Origin: Magnetococcales bacterium
GTDB lineage: Bacteria; Pseudomonadota; Magnetococcia; Magnetococcales; Magnetaquicoccaceae
Length of the DNA stretch: 13,355 bases
Direction of reading: 5' to 3'
Assembly (NCBI GenBank): GCA_015228895.1
Contig: JADGCR010000043.1
Coordinates: 1-13,355, forward strand
Both the position numbers and the translations under genes were made by a program. Each line of letters begins with the position of its first letter. Positions within the stretch are counted from its first letter, which is position 1. The notes below the pieces were generated by a model that saw nothing but the letters and a program-made list of their open reading frames with translations, did no database searches and was not told the origin of the DNA. Below are positions 7,559 through 13,355 of this stretch, one piece after another.

Positions 7559-9742
7559 ATGTTCGCTCAGGTTGCCTTGCCAATACCTAAACGGTCTTTG
7601 TTCACTTACACCGTACCGGAAGGGATGCATGTGGCGCCGGGAGCTTTGGTGCTGGTGCCGGTGGGGCGAAGTTATCGCACCGGGGTGGTGTGGGAGCTCT
7701 CCGAAACGCCAAACTGGCGGGAAGGCCCCATCCGGGCAATCGCGGGAACGTTGGGGGAAACGCCTCTGCTGGGACCGGATCTGCTCCATCTGCTGGACTG
7801 GATCGCCCGCTATTATCTGTGCTCCATCGGCTCGGTGGCGGCGGCGGCCCTGCCGGGACGCCTCACCTTCAAAAGGAAACGCCGCATCCTCTGGCAAGAG
7901 GGCAAAGAGATGGAAACCGTGCCGGCAGCTCTGCTCCCTTTGGCAACCCGCATCAGGAACAAAAAGGGGGGCTTCAGCCTGGAGACCTTGGCATCCTGCC
8001 ATCAAGAGATCAAAACCCTCCTCCGGCGGGGGGTGATCACCCAGGAAACCACCTGGCATCCCCAGTCGGTGGAGCTCCCCGCCATCCAGGAAATGCCCCC
8101 GACGACCGTTTCAACGCCCCCGGTCCTGACCGATGAACAGGCCCTTTGTGTCCAGACGCTCCACCAGGCGCAGGCCACCGGAGAATTCGCCCCGTTTTTG
8201 TTGAACGGGATCACCGGCAGCGGCAAGACCGAAGTCTATCTGCAAGCCATCCAACGCTGCCTGGAACAGGGACGCCAGGCCCTGCTGCTGGTGCCGGAGA
8301 TCTCCCTGACCTCCCAGATGATCCAGCGGTTGCGCAATCGCTTTCCCGAAACCCTGGCCGTGCTCCACTCCGGCCTGACCCAACTGCAACGTCTGGAACA
8401 GTGGCAACGGGCGCGCGCCGGTCAGGCCCGTCTGGCGGTGGGTGCCAGAAGCGCGATCTTCGCCCCTTTCGCCGACCTGGGGCTGGTGATCGTGGATGAG
8501 GAGCACGATCCCTCCTACAAACAGGAAAGCGGCGTTCACTACCAGGGTCGGGACATGGCGGCTGTCCGGGCGCAACGCGCCAACGCGGTCCTGATCTTAG
8601 GCAGCGCCACCCCCTCCATGGAATCCCTGGCCAATGTGGCCAAGGGGCGCTACCGGCAACTGCTGTTGACCCGGCGCGTGGGGGGGGGCGCGCCCCCGGC
8701 CATGCAGACCATCTGGCTTGGAGACCCCGCGCTGCGCAAAAGCATGGGCCGGGATGGTCTCATCAGCCCCCCGCTCCACCAGGCCATGCACGCCACTCTG
8801 GAAGCGGGTCGGCAGGTTCTGTTGTTTCTCAATCGCCGAGGATTCGCTCCCACCCTGCTCTGTTATCGTTGCGGCCAGGCCGCCAACTGTCCCAACTGCG
8901 CCGTCACCCTCACCCTGCACAAAAACCGCTCCCGTCTGCTCTGCCACTATTGCGACCACAGCCAGGACCCCATGGACATCTGCCCCTCCTGCGGTCAACT
9001 GAGCCTGTTCGATTTCGGTCCCGGCACCCAACGCCTGGAAACGGAGACCCGCGCGGCCTTTCCCCAGGCCCGCGTCGCCCGCCTGGACAGAGACGCGGTC
9101 GCTTCCGACGCCCATCTGCTGCAAACCACTCTGGACGCCTTTCGGGACCGACGGCTGGACATCCTCGTCGGCACCCAGATGATCGCCAAGGGACACCACT
9201 TCCCCGGACTGGCTTTGGTGGGCGTGGTGCAGGCCGAAACCACCCTCTGCCAACCCGACTTTCGCGCCGCGGAACGCACCTTTCAGCTCATCACCCAGGT
9301 CGCGGGTCGCGCGGGCCGGGAGGATCACCAGGGACGGGCCATCATTCAAACCTTCGACCCCAACCATTATGCCCTGAACGCGGCCATCAACGATCCGGCC
9401 TCCTTCCCCCCTCTGGAAATGGATTTCCGGCGTCAGGCGGGCTATCCTCCGTTCCGCCGCGTGGCCCTGCTGCTTTTTTCCACCGCCTTGCAACCGGAAG
9501 GGGAGTGCTACTGTCAAACCCTGAAAGCCCACCTGCCCGCCAGCGCGGACGCGCTCTTTTTGGGACCGGCCCCCGCCCCCATCGCCAAACTGCGCAACCG
9601 CTACCGCTGGCAACTGCTGATCAAGGAGCGGGAGGGCGGGCGACTCCACCGGGCGTTGGGTCCCCTGTTGAACCTGGCCGAAAAACTGGCGAACGGACGC
9701 ATTCCATTGGAAATCGATGTGGATCCCCACTCCTTTCTTTGA
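7559..9742 (+). CDS. priA: Primosomal protein N' (replication restart helicase PriA)
   Basis: Superfamily 2 3'-to-5' DNA helicase that recognises abandoned forks and reloads the replisome. The 727-residue length is normal. The N-terminal 3'-DNA-binding domain begins VALPIPKRSLFTYTVPEG. The helicase core has Walker A GITGSGKT (220-224 is GSGKT) and the DEEH box at 313-316 followed by DPSYKQ. The zinc-binding insertion carries all eight cysteines: C435, C438, C444, C447, C462, C465, C475 and C478. The late motifs VGTQMIAKGHHFPGLALVGV and QVAGRAGR are intact. ATG 7559 begins 19 bp after the terminator T-tract and has no clear Shine-Dalgarno. A run of nine G (8680-8688) inside codes for part of RRVGGGAPPA and the frame stays open. 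The gene leads a housekeeping stretch with def and fmt. Confidence 0.97.
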   Translation: MFAQVALPIPKRSLFTYTVPEGMHVAPGALVLVPVGRSYRTGVVWELSETPNWREGPIRAIAGTLGETPLLGPDLLHLLDWIARYYLCSIGSVAAAALPGRLTFKRKRRILWQEGKEMETVPAALLPLATRIRNKKGGFSLETLASCHQEIKTLLRRGVITQETTWHPQSVELPAIQEMPPTTVSTPPVLTDEQALCVQTLHQAQATGEFAPFLLNGITGSGKTEVYLQAIQRCLEQGRQALLLVPEISLTSQMIQRLRNRFPETLAVLHSGLTQLQRLEQWQRARAGQARLAVGARSAIFAPFADLGLVIVDEEHDPSYKQESGVHYQGRDMAAVRAQRANAVLILGSATPSMESLANVAKGRYRQLLLTRRVGGGAPPAMQTIWLGDPALRKSMGRDGLISPPLHQAMHATLEAGRQVLLFLNRRGFAPTLLCYRCGQAANCPNCAVTLTLHKNRSRLLCHYCDHSQDPMDICPSCGQLSLFDFGPGTQRLETETRAAFPQARVARLDRDAVASDAHLLQTTLDAFRDRRLDILVGTQMIAKGHHFPGLALVGVVQAETTLCQPDFRAAERTFQLITQVAGRAGREDHQGRAIIQTFDPNHYALNAAINDPASFPPLEMDFRRQAGYPPFRRVALLLFSTALQPEGECYCQTLKAHLPASADALFLGPAPAPIAKLRNRYRWQLLIKEREGGRLHRALGPLLNLAEKLANGRIPLEIDVDPHSFL

Positions 9743-9747
9743 ATGCC

Positions 9748-9772
9748 GGGACAAAAAAGGCTAGCATGTCCC
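9748..9772 (+). repeat. Small inverted repeat between priA and def
   Basis: GGGACA (9748-9753) and TGTCCC (9767-9772) are perfect 6-bp arms around a 13-nt spacer. There is no T-tract, so it is not a standard terminator. It may be an mRNA stem-loop or chance; the position just after the priA stop is the only supporting context. Confidence 0.3.
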
Positions 9773-9820
9773 ACACCGGACCCAACATTCATTTTCCAAC
9801 GGACGTGACGCGACAAACCC

Positions 9821-10336
9821 ATGACACTGCGCACCATTCTCACCGCTCCTGATAAACGGCTCAAACGCCAGGCCTTGTCGGTCCTGACGGTCAACGACGC
9901 GGTCCGTCGTCTCATGGAGGATCTGGCCGAGACCATGTACCATGCCCAGGGCATCGGGCTGGCGGCTCCCCAGGTGGGGGAGCGTCAGCGGGTCATTGTG
10001 GTGGATGTGGACTATTGCAAAAAGGATGGACGCCGGAACCCCATCTTTCTGGCCAACCCGGAGATCGTCGCCCGGGAGGGGGAAGTGGTCTGGAACGAAG
10101 GGTGTCTTTCGGTCCCGGAACAGCACTCGGATGTCACCCGCACCGCCAAGATCACCGTCAAGGGGTTGAACCAGCACGGGGAAGAGGTGATCATCGAGGC
10201 GGATGATCTTCTGGCGGTCTGTTTCCAGCATGAAATCGACCATCTGGATGGCATTCTGTTCATCGATCACATTTCCCGACTCAAGCGATCCATCATCTTG
10301 CAGAAACTCAGAAAGAAAAAATCGGCTGAGGAGTAA
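9821..10336 (+). CDS. def: Peptide deformylase
   Basis: Iron/zinc metalloenzyme that removes the formyl group from the N-terminal methionine of new proteins at the ribosome exit. At 171 residues it is a typical type 1 deformylase. All three signature motifs are intact: GIGLAAPQ (44-51), EGCLSVP (93-99, metal ligand Cys95) and QHEIDHLDG (metal ligands His137 and His141, catalytic Glu138). The C-terminus is a lysine-rich helix. The start MTLRTILTAPDKRL fits the family; no strong Shine-Dalgarno is seen. It lies 78 bp after priA. Its usual partner fmt is about 440 bp downstream instead of directly adjacent. Confidence 0.97.
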   Translation: MTLRTILTAPDKRLKRQALSVLTVNDAVRRLMEDLAETMYHAQGIGLAAPQVGERQRVIVVDVDYCKKDGRRNPIFLANPEIVAREGEVVWNEGCLSVPEQHSDVTRTAKITVKGLNQHGEEVIIEADDLLAVCFQHEIDHLDGILFIDHISRLKRSIILQKLRKKKSAEE

Positions 10337-10350
10337 GGCTGACCACTCGC

Positions 10351-10683
10351 ATGTCTGTCATCCTTGCGCCACGAACTCCTTGGGACCAATTCTCCGGATG
10401 TGATCATCAGTTCGCAAGAACAGACCATCAAACGTCATCCCGCCTATCATGCCGCATCACATTGACCGGCAAGCCATTTTATGCCAAATTATCAATATTT
10501 TGTATTCAGTTGTCGGAGCTTAGAAACCAACATGGAGAAGAACTGGAAAGATGGTGGCACGACAGGTTCGGTTACACCTTCGACCGCCTTACTCAATCAG
10601 AAGCTCGTTATCTCGCCCGGACCACGAATGCTGAACGCATCAGAGATCAAATTGCTCAGAAGCAGCAAAAAGGAGATCGCTGA
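10351..10683 (+). CDS. Candidate small hypothetical ORF (frame 1) between def and fmt
   Basis: Open frame of 110 codons with no family I recognise. The first half looks unlike a normal protein. The second half, from about ELRNQHGEELERWWHDRFGY to ARTTNAERIRDQIAQKQQ, is charged and helix-like. No good Shine-Dalgarno precedes ATG 10351. It overlaps the frame-2 candidate over most of its second half, so at most one is likely to be real, or both are remnants of a decayed gene. The DNA here is more AT-rich and uses less biased third positions than neighbouring genes. Confidence 0.27.
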   Translation: MSVILAPRTPWDQFSGCDHQFARTDHQTSSRLSCRITLTGKPFYAKLSIFCIQLSELRNQHGEELERWWHDRFGYTFDRLTQSEARYLARTTNAERIRDQIAQKQQKGDR

Positions 10684-10720
10684 ACAATTGCAAATGAAAT
10701 TATCCAAAAGAAAAAGCTAA
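10481..10720 (+). CDS. Candidate small hypothetical ORF (frame 2) between def and fmt
   Basis: Open frame of 79 codons that overlaps the frame-1 candidate. The C-terminal part (SPGPRMLNASEIKLLRSSKK, then EIAEQLQMKLSKRKS) looks like a compact basic helix, which seems protein-like. A second in-frame ATG at 10532 (MEKNWKDGG) may be the true start, with GGAG 13 nt upstream, which is rather far. No family is recognised. I cannot decide between this and frame 1 by eye. Confidence 0.3.
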   Translation: MPNYQYFVFSCRSLETNMEKNWKDGGTTGSVTPSTALLNQKLVISPGPRMLNASEIKLLRSSKKEIAEQLQMKLSKRKS

Positions 10721-10775
10721 CTGTCTACCCATAATGGCAACAAGTAATTAATACAGGGGGTCATGTAAACACCAA

Positions 10776-11723
10776 ATGAATAAAAATTCCATGGAAACCT
10801 GGCGCATTGTCTTCATGGGAACCCCGACGTTCGCGGTGCCGAGTCTGGAGGCCCTGTTGAACGGCCCGGATGAGGTGGTGGGAATCTTTACCCAGCCTGA
10901 CAAACCCACGGGACGGGGCATGAGCGTGCGACCCTCTCCGGTCAAACAGCTCGCGGCGGACAGGGGCATCCCCATTTTTCAGCCACAACGGTTGCACCAT
11001 CCCGCTGTCCTGGAGAATCTGGCGGCGTTGCAGCCCGATCTCGCGGTGGTGGCCGCCTATGGTCAGATTCTGCCGGAAGCCGTTTTGACCTTGCCCGCGC
11101 AGGGCTGCGTCAATGTGCACGCCTCGCTTCTGCCCCGCTGGCGGGGGGCCGCGCCCATCCATCGCGCCCTGCTGGCCGGGGACGCGGATTCGGGCATCAC
11201 GATCATGCAAATGGACTCCGGCTTGGATACCGGCCCCATTCTGGCCATGGAGAGGCTCCCCCTCGCGCCCACCATGACCGGTGGCCGCCTCCACGACGAA
11301 CTGGCCAGTCTGGGGGCGCAACTCCTCTTGAAGACCATAGCCGGTCTCAAGGACAAAACCATCCGTCCCTGCCCCCAACCCATGGAGGGGGTGGCCTATG
11401 CCAGCAAGCTCACCAAGGATGACGAAAAAATCGATTTCAACAACCAGGCCGGGCGCGTGCAGCGTCACATCCTGACCCTCAACCCCTGGCCGGGCGCCGT
11501 GGCCCTGCTGGAGGGCAAACCGATCAAAATCCTCCATTGCCGCACCGCCTCCGGCACCGGCCCCCCTGGAACCCTCATCGCCATCCATGACGACGGCCCC
11601 GAAATCGCCTGCGGCTCCGGGAGCGTGGTCGTCACCGAGGTGCAGACACCCGGCAAGCGGCGTATGTCCTCCCAGGAGTGGATGCGGGGTCATCCCCTGG
11701 AAATCGGCCTGCGTTTGACCTGA
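10776..11723 (+). CDS. fmt: Methionyl-tRNA formyltransferase
   Basis: Transfers a formyl group from 10-formyl-tetrahydrofolate to Met-tRNA(fMet), making the initiator tRNA. The 315-residue protein has the family length. The N-terminal Rossmann start is WRIVFMGTPTFAVPSLEALL. The catalytic centre is Asn113, His115 and Asp151 in NVHASLLPRWRGAAPIHRAL and MDSGLDTGPIL. The C-terminal tRNA-binding domain ends TPGKRRMSSQEWMRGHPLEI. The start is uncertain: ATG 10776 and the in-frame ATG 10791 (METWRIVF) both fit. The only strong purine run, AGGGGG at 10755-10760, is 15 nt and 30 nt upstream respectively. It works with Def; def lies upstream beyond a non-conserved-looking insert. Confidence 0.96.
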   Translation: MNKNSMETWRIVFMGTPTFAVPSLEALLNGPDEVVGIFTQPDKPTGRGMSVRPSPVKQLAADRGIPIFQPQRLHHPAVLENLAALQPDLAVVAAYGQILPEAVLTLPAQGCVNVHASLLPRWRGAAPIHRALLAGDADSGITIMQMDSGLDTGPILAMERLPLAPTMTGGRLHDELASLGAQLLLKTIAGLKDKTIRPCPQPMEGVAYASKLTKDDEKIDFNNQAGRVQRHILTLNPWPGAVALLEGKPIKILHCRTASGTGPPGTLIAIHDDGPEIACGSGSVVVTEVQTPGKRRMSSQEWMRGHPLEIGLRLT

Positions 11724-11739
11724 GGCCTCCGATTGCCAC

Positions 11740-12567
11740 ATGCGAACCATCCTGATCACCGGCTGCTCCAGTGGCATTGGCCAATGCGTGGCCCACGGAC
11801 TCAAAAAGCGCGGCTATCGGGTCTTTGCCACCGCCCGCAAAGAGGCGGATGTCGCCATTCTGCGTCAACAGGGCTTCGAGGCCTGCCAACTGGACCTGGA
11901 TGATTCCATCTCCATCCGCGACGCCGTGGACTGGGTCCTGGGGCAAACGGGCGGCACCCTACACGCCCTGTTCAACAACGGGGCCTATGGCCAGCCCGGC
12001 GCGGTGGAGGATCTCTCCCGCGAGGCGTTGCGGGCCCAGTTCGAAACCAACCTCTTTGGCACCCACGAACTGACCCGCCTGCTCCTCCCGGTCATGCGAC
12101 GCCAGGGGTTCGGACGGGTCATTCAAAACAGTTCGGTGTTGGGCTTCGTGGCCCTGCCCTACCGGGGAGCCTATGTGGCCAGCAAGTTCGCCCTGGAAGG
12201 CCTCACCGACACCCTGCGTCTGGAATGGCGCGGCACCGGGATTCATTTCTCCCTCATCGAACCCGGTCCCATCCGGACCGCTTTCCGCAAAAACGCCTCG
12301 TTGGCGTTTCATCGCCATGTGAACAGCCAGGACTCCATCCACCAGGCCACCTATCACGCCATGGAAGCGACGTTTCAACAACAGGCCCGGCAAGGAGGCG
12401 GACGGTTCTCCCTGCCTCCCGAAGCGGTCCTGGCCAAGGTGATCCACGCCCTGGAAAGCCGTCGTCCCAAAACGTCTTATGCCATCACCTTCCCCACCCA
12501 TCTTTTTGCCATATTGCGGCGTCTTCTTCCCCGGCGCGTCATGGATGCCATTCTGATCCGGGGATGA
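11740..12567 (+). CDS. Classical short-chain dehydrogenase/reductase (SDR)
   Basis: NAD(P)-dependent oxidoreductase of 275 residues with unknown substrate. The coenzyme-binding glycine motif is TGCSSGIG (7-14). The NNAG-equivalent is NNGAYG (from 79) and the structural Asn is N104. The catalytic set is S132 with Y145 and K149 in YRGAYVASK, followed by IEPGPIRT. A basic residue after the first strand (TARK) suggests NADP(H) preference. Overall layout, including a basic hydrophobic C-terminus (AILRRLLPRRVMDAIL), is like the YbbO group of SDRs, so it may be membrane-associated and act on retinoid, steroid or fatty compounds; that is inference. It starts 16 bp after fmt and could be read from the same transcript. 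RsmB, which often follows fmt, is not here. Confidence 0.9.
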   Translation: MRTILITGCSSGIGQCVAHGLKKRGYRVFATARKEADVAILRQQGFEACQLDLDDSISIRDAVDWVLGQTGGTLHALFNNGAYGQPGAVEDLSREALRAQFETNLFGTHELTRLLLPVMRRQGFGRVIQNSSVLGFVALPYRGAYVASKFALEGLTDTLRLEWRGTGIHFSLIEPGPIRTAFRKNASLAFHRHVNSQDSIHQATYHAMEATFQQQARQGGGRFSLPPEAVLAKVIHALESRRPKTSYAITFPTHLFAILRRLLPRRVMDAILIRG

Positions 12568-12689
12568 CTCCGGCACCCGGAAAAAATAAATTCGGTTTGA
12601 CGCAATCCGCTTGCACTCTTCTTTGTTTTGATCTATCTTGCTCACCGTCAACATAAAAGTTAATACTGGCGAATATAACTTGATTATAC

Positions 12690-12705
12690 GGTTATTTATA
12701 TAACC
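12690..12705 (+). repeat. Perfect small inverted repeat in the intergenic region
   Basis: GGTTAT (12690-12695), a 4-nt spacer TTAT, and ATAACC (12700-12705). It sits in the AT-rich stretch about 60 bp upstream of the zinc-ribbon start. It could be an operator for a dimeric repressor or an mRNA hairpin. There is no T-tract. Confidence 0.4.
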
Positions 12706-12753
12706 TGGCAGTGTGGGTAAGCATCCCCCTCAATCACCATCCCTCTCACATAC

Positions 12754-12757
12754 GGAG
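12754..12757 (+). promoter_or_regulatory. Ribosome binding site deciding the zinc-ribbon start
   Basis: GGAG lies 7 nt before ATG 12765. It favours this start over the in-frame ATG 12711, whose extra 18 residues lie in intergenic-looking sequence. Confidence 0.65.
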
Positions 12758-12764
12758 TCCATAT

Positions 12765-12986
12765 ATGGCGAGACACTGTCCTAAATGTGGTTATGACCTT
12801 AGCGGTGGCCACTATGCGAGTAAAATTTACCGAGAAATTCGCTGCCCCAAGTGTCAGGAAACACTCAATCGATCATTCAGCTTATTCAATAACAGCCGCG
12901 ATTGCGATCACATCACAAAAAACAGAAGTGAAACAATCAGATCAGATACTGACCCTTCATCACCGACCAAAACAACCAAAAAATAA
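12765..12986 (+). CDS. Small zinc-ribbon protein of unknown function
   Basis: A 73-residue protein that begins MARHCPKCGYDLSGG and carries a second CPKC at residues 27-30. The two CxxC pairs are about 20 residues apart, typical of a zinc ribbon binding one zinc ion. The C-terminal 35 residues are polar and low-complexity (NRSETIRSDTDPSSPTKTTK), so probably disordered. No signal peptide or membrane segment. I chose ATG 12765 because of GGAG at 12754-12757. It ends 13 bp before the DUF2235 gene, suggesting they are co-transcribed. Whether it binds DNA, RNA or the neighbour protein cannot be seen. The DNA is more AT-rich than the core genes upstream, consistent with an accessory origin. Confidence 0.7.
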   Translation: MARHCPKCGYDLSGGHYASKIYREIRCPKCQETLNRSFSLFNNSRDCDHITKNRSETIRSDTDPSSPTKTTKK

Positions 12987-12999
12987 TCGGGAGAAAGCC

Positions 13000-13355
13000 A
13001 TGTCAAAAAACCTCATTTTCTGCGCCGATGGCACCTGGAATGGACCTGACGACGATGACGACAAGGATGGTGTCCCGGACCACACCAACGTACTCAAGCT
13101 CTTTTTCAATCTGGCGGGACAGGACACCCTGGGCACCTACCGGATGTCCAACGAACAGGAGCGAATCATGCGAAAGGCCGACGGCGCCATCACCCAGGTT
13201 GCCAAGTATCTGCATGGCGTGGGGGATTCCAACAACTGGTTGAAAAAAATTCTGGGAGGGGGATTCGGCGCGGGGGTCATCTCCCGCATCGTGCGGGGCT
13301 ATACCTTTATCTCCCGCAACTATCAGCCGGGAGATCGAATCTTTCTGATCGGCTT
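13000..13355 (+). CDS. DUF2235 (Tle1-like alpha/beta-hydrolase) protein, N-terminal part
   Basis: Cut by the window end after 118 codons. The start MSKNLIFCADGTWNG, then HTNVLKLFFNLAG, KYLHGVGDSNN and GGGFGAGVISRIVRGYTFISRNYQPGDRIFLIG, are the ordered hallmarks of DUF2235, the fold of Tle1 type VI secretion phospholipases and related uncharacterised hydrolases. The next residues should be the nucleophile elbow (GFSRGA) but lie outside. The RBS GGGAGA (12989-12994) is well placed for ATG 13000. Residues 17-27 form an acidic insert, DDDDDKDGVPD, which resembles a calcium-binding DxDxDGxxD loop. The substrate is unknown; DUF2235 proteins occur both as T6SS effectors and in other contexts, and no VgrG or immunity gene is visible here. 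Confidence 0.88.
   Translation, partial: MSKNLIFCADGTWNGPDDDDDKDGVPDHTNVLKLFFNLAGQDTLGTYRMSNEQERIMRKADGAITQVAKYLHGVGDSNNWLKKILGGGFGAGVISRIVRGYTFISRNYQPGDRIFLIG

Larger units (their letters stand above)
12568..12764 (+). other. AT-rich intergenic region before the zinc-ribbon gene
   Basis: About 200 bp with no convincing gene. It is clearly more AT-rich than its surroundings, especially 12650-12710, and probably holds the promoter for the downstream pair. A TTGATT at 12680-12685 and TATA-like stretches near 12697-12704 are present, but no pair has good spacing. No T-tract terminator follows the SDR gene on the + strand. Confidence 0.4.

Noticed and set aside
7540..7563. TTGACA resembling a -35 box just before priA
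   Set aside because: It lies only 13 nt before the priA ATG, overlaps the end of the terminator T-tract, and has no -10 at proper spacing before the start codon.
12556..12590. Possible terminator after the SDR gene (CCGGG and CCCGG around 12559-12582)
   Set aside because: The stem is short with a long loop and is followed by an A-run, not a T-run, so it does not fit an intrinsic terminator on the + strand.

Overview
The window reads as chromosomal DNA of a GC-rich Gram-negative proteobacterium. It carries a type I secretion pair, an LptM-like outer-membrane-assembly lipoprotein, an aminotransferase for LPS/O-antigen sugars and a diaminopimelate-pathway lysA. I cannot name the species. A deep-branching proteobacterium such as Magnetococcia is possible, but that is only an impression from protein style. 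All recognised genes lie on the + strand.

Region 1 (62-3591) is a two-gene type I secretion operon. It has a HlyB/LapB-type ABC exporter with an inactive C39-like N-terminal domain and a HlyD-type membrane fusion protein. No TolC and no substrate are in the window. Region 2 (3654-4727) is a diguanylate cyclase with an intact active site and inhibitory site. Secretion pairs of this kind often export large RTX adhesins whose retention is controlled by c-di-GMP, so the adjacency is suggestive but not proof of a link.

Region 3 (4787-7539) holds a tiny LptM-like lipoprotein, lysA, a WbpE-like sugar aminotransferase and a small Cys/His-containing ORF. These are tightly packed and end at a clear intrinsic terminator whose hairpin includes the last codons and stop of the small ORF. 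Region 4 (7559-11723) is a housekeeping block: priA (replication restart helicase), def (peptide deformylase) and fmt (Met-tRNA formyltransferase). Def and Fmt act at opposite ends of the N-formyl-methionine cycle. The usual def-fmt adjacency is interrupted by about 440 bp of more AT-rich DNA with only weak, overlapping small ORFs.

Region 5 (11740-13355) has a classical short-chain dehydrogenase, an AT-rich intergenic stretch with a perfect small inverted repeat, a 73-residue zinc-ribbon protein, and the start of a DUF2235 (Tle1-like alpha/beta-hydrolase) gene cut by the window end. I see no rRNA, tRNA, CRISPR array, insertion sequence or complete new defence system. The least explained parts are the def-fmt insert, the Cys/His mini-ORF at the terminator, and the zinc-ribbon/DUF2235 pair.
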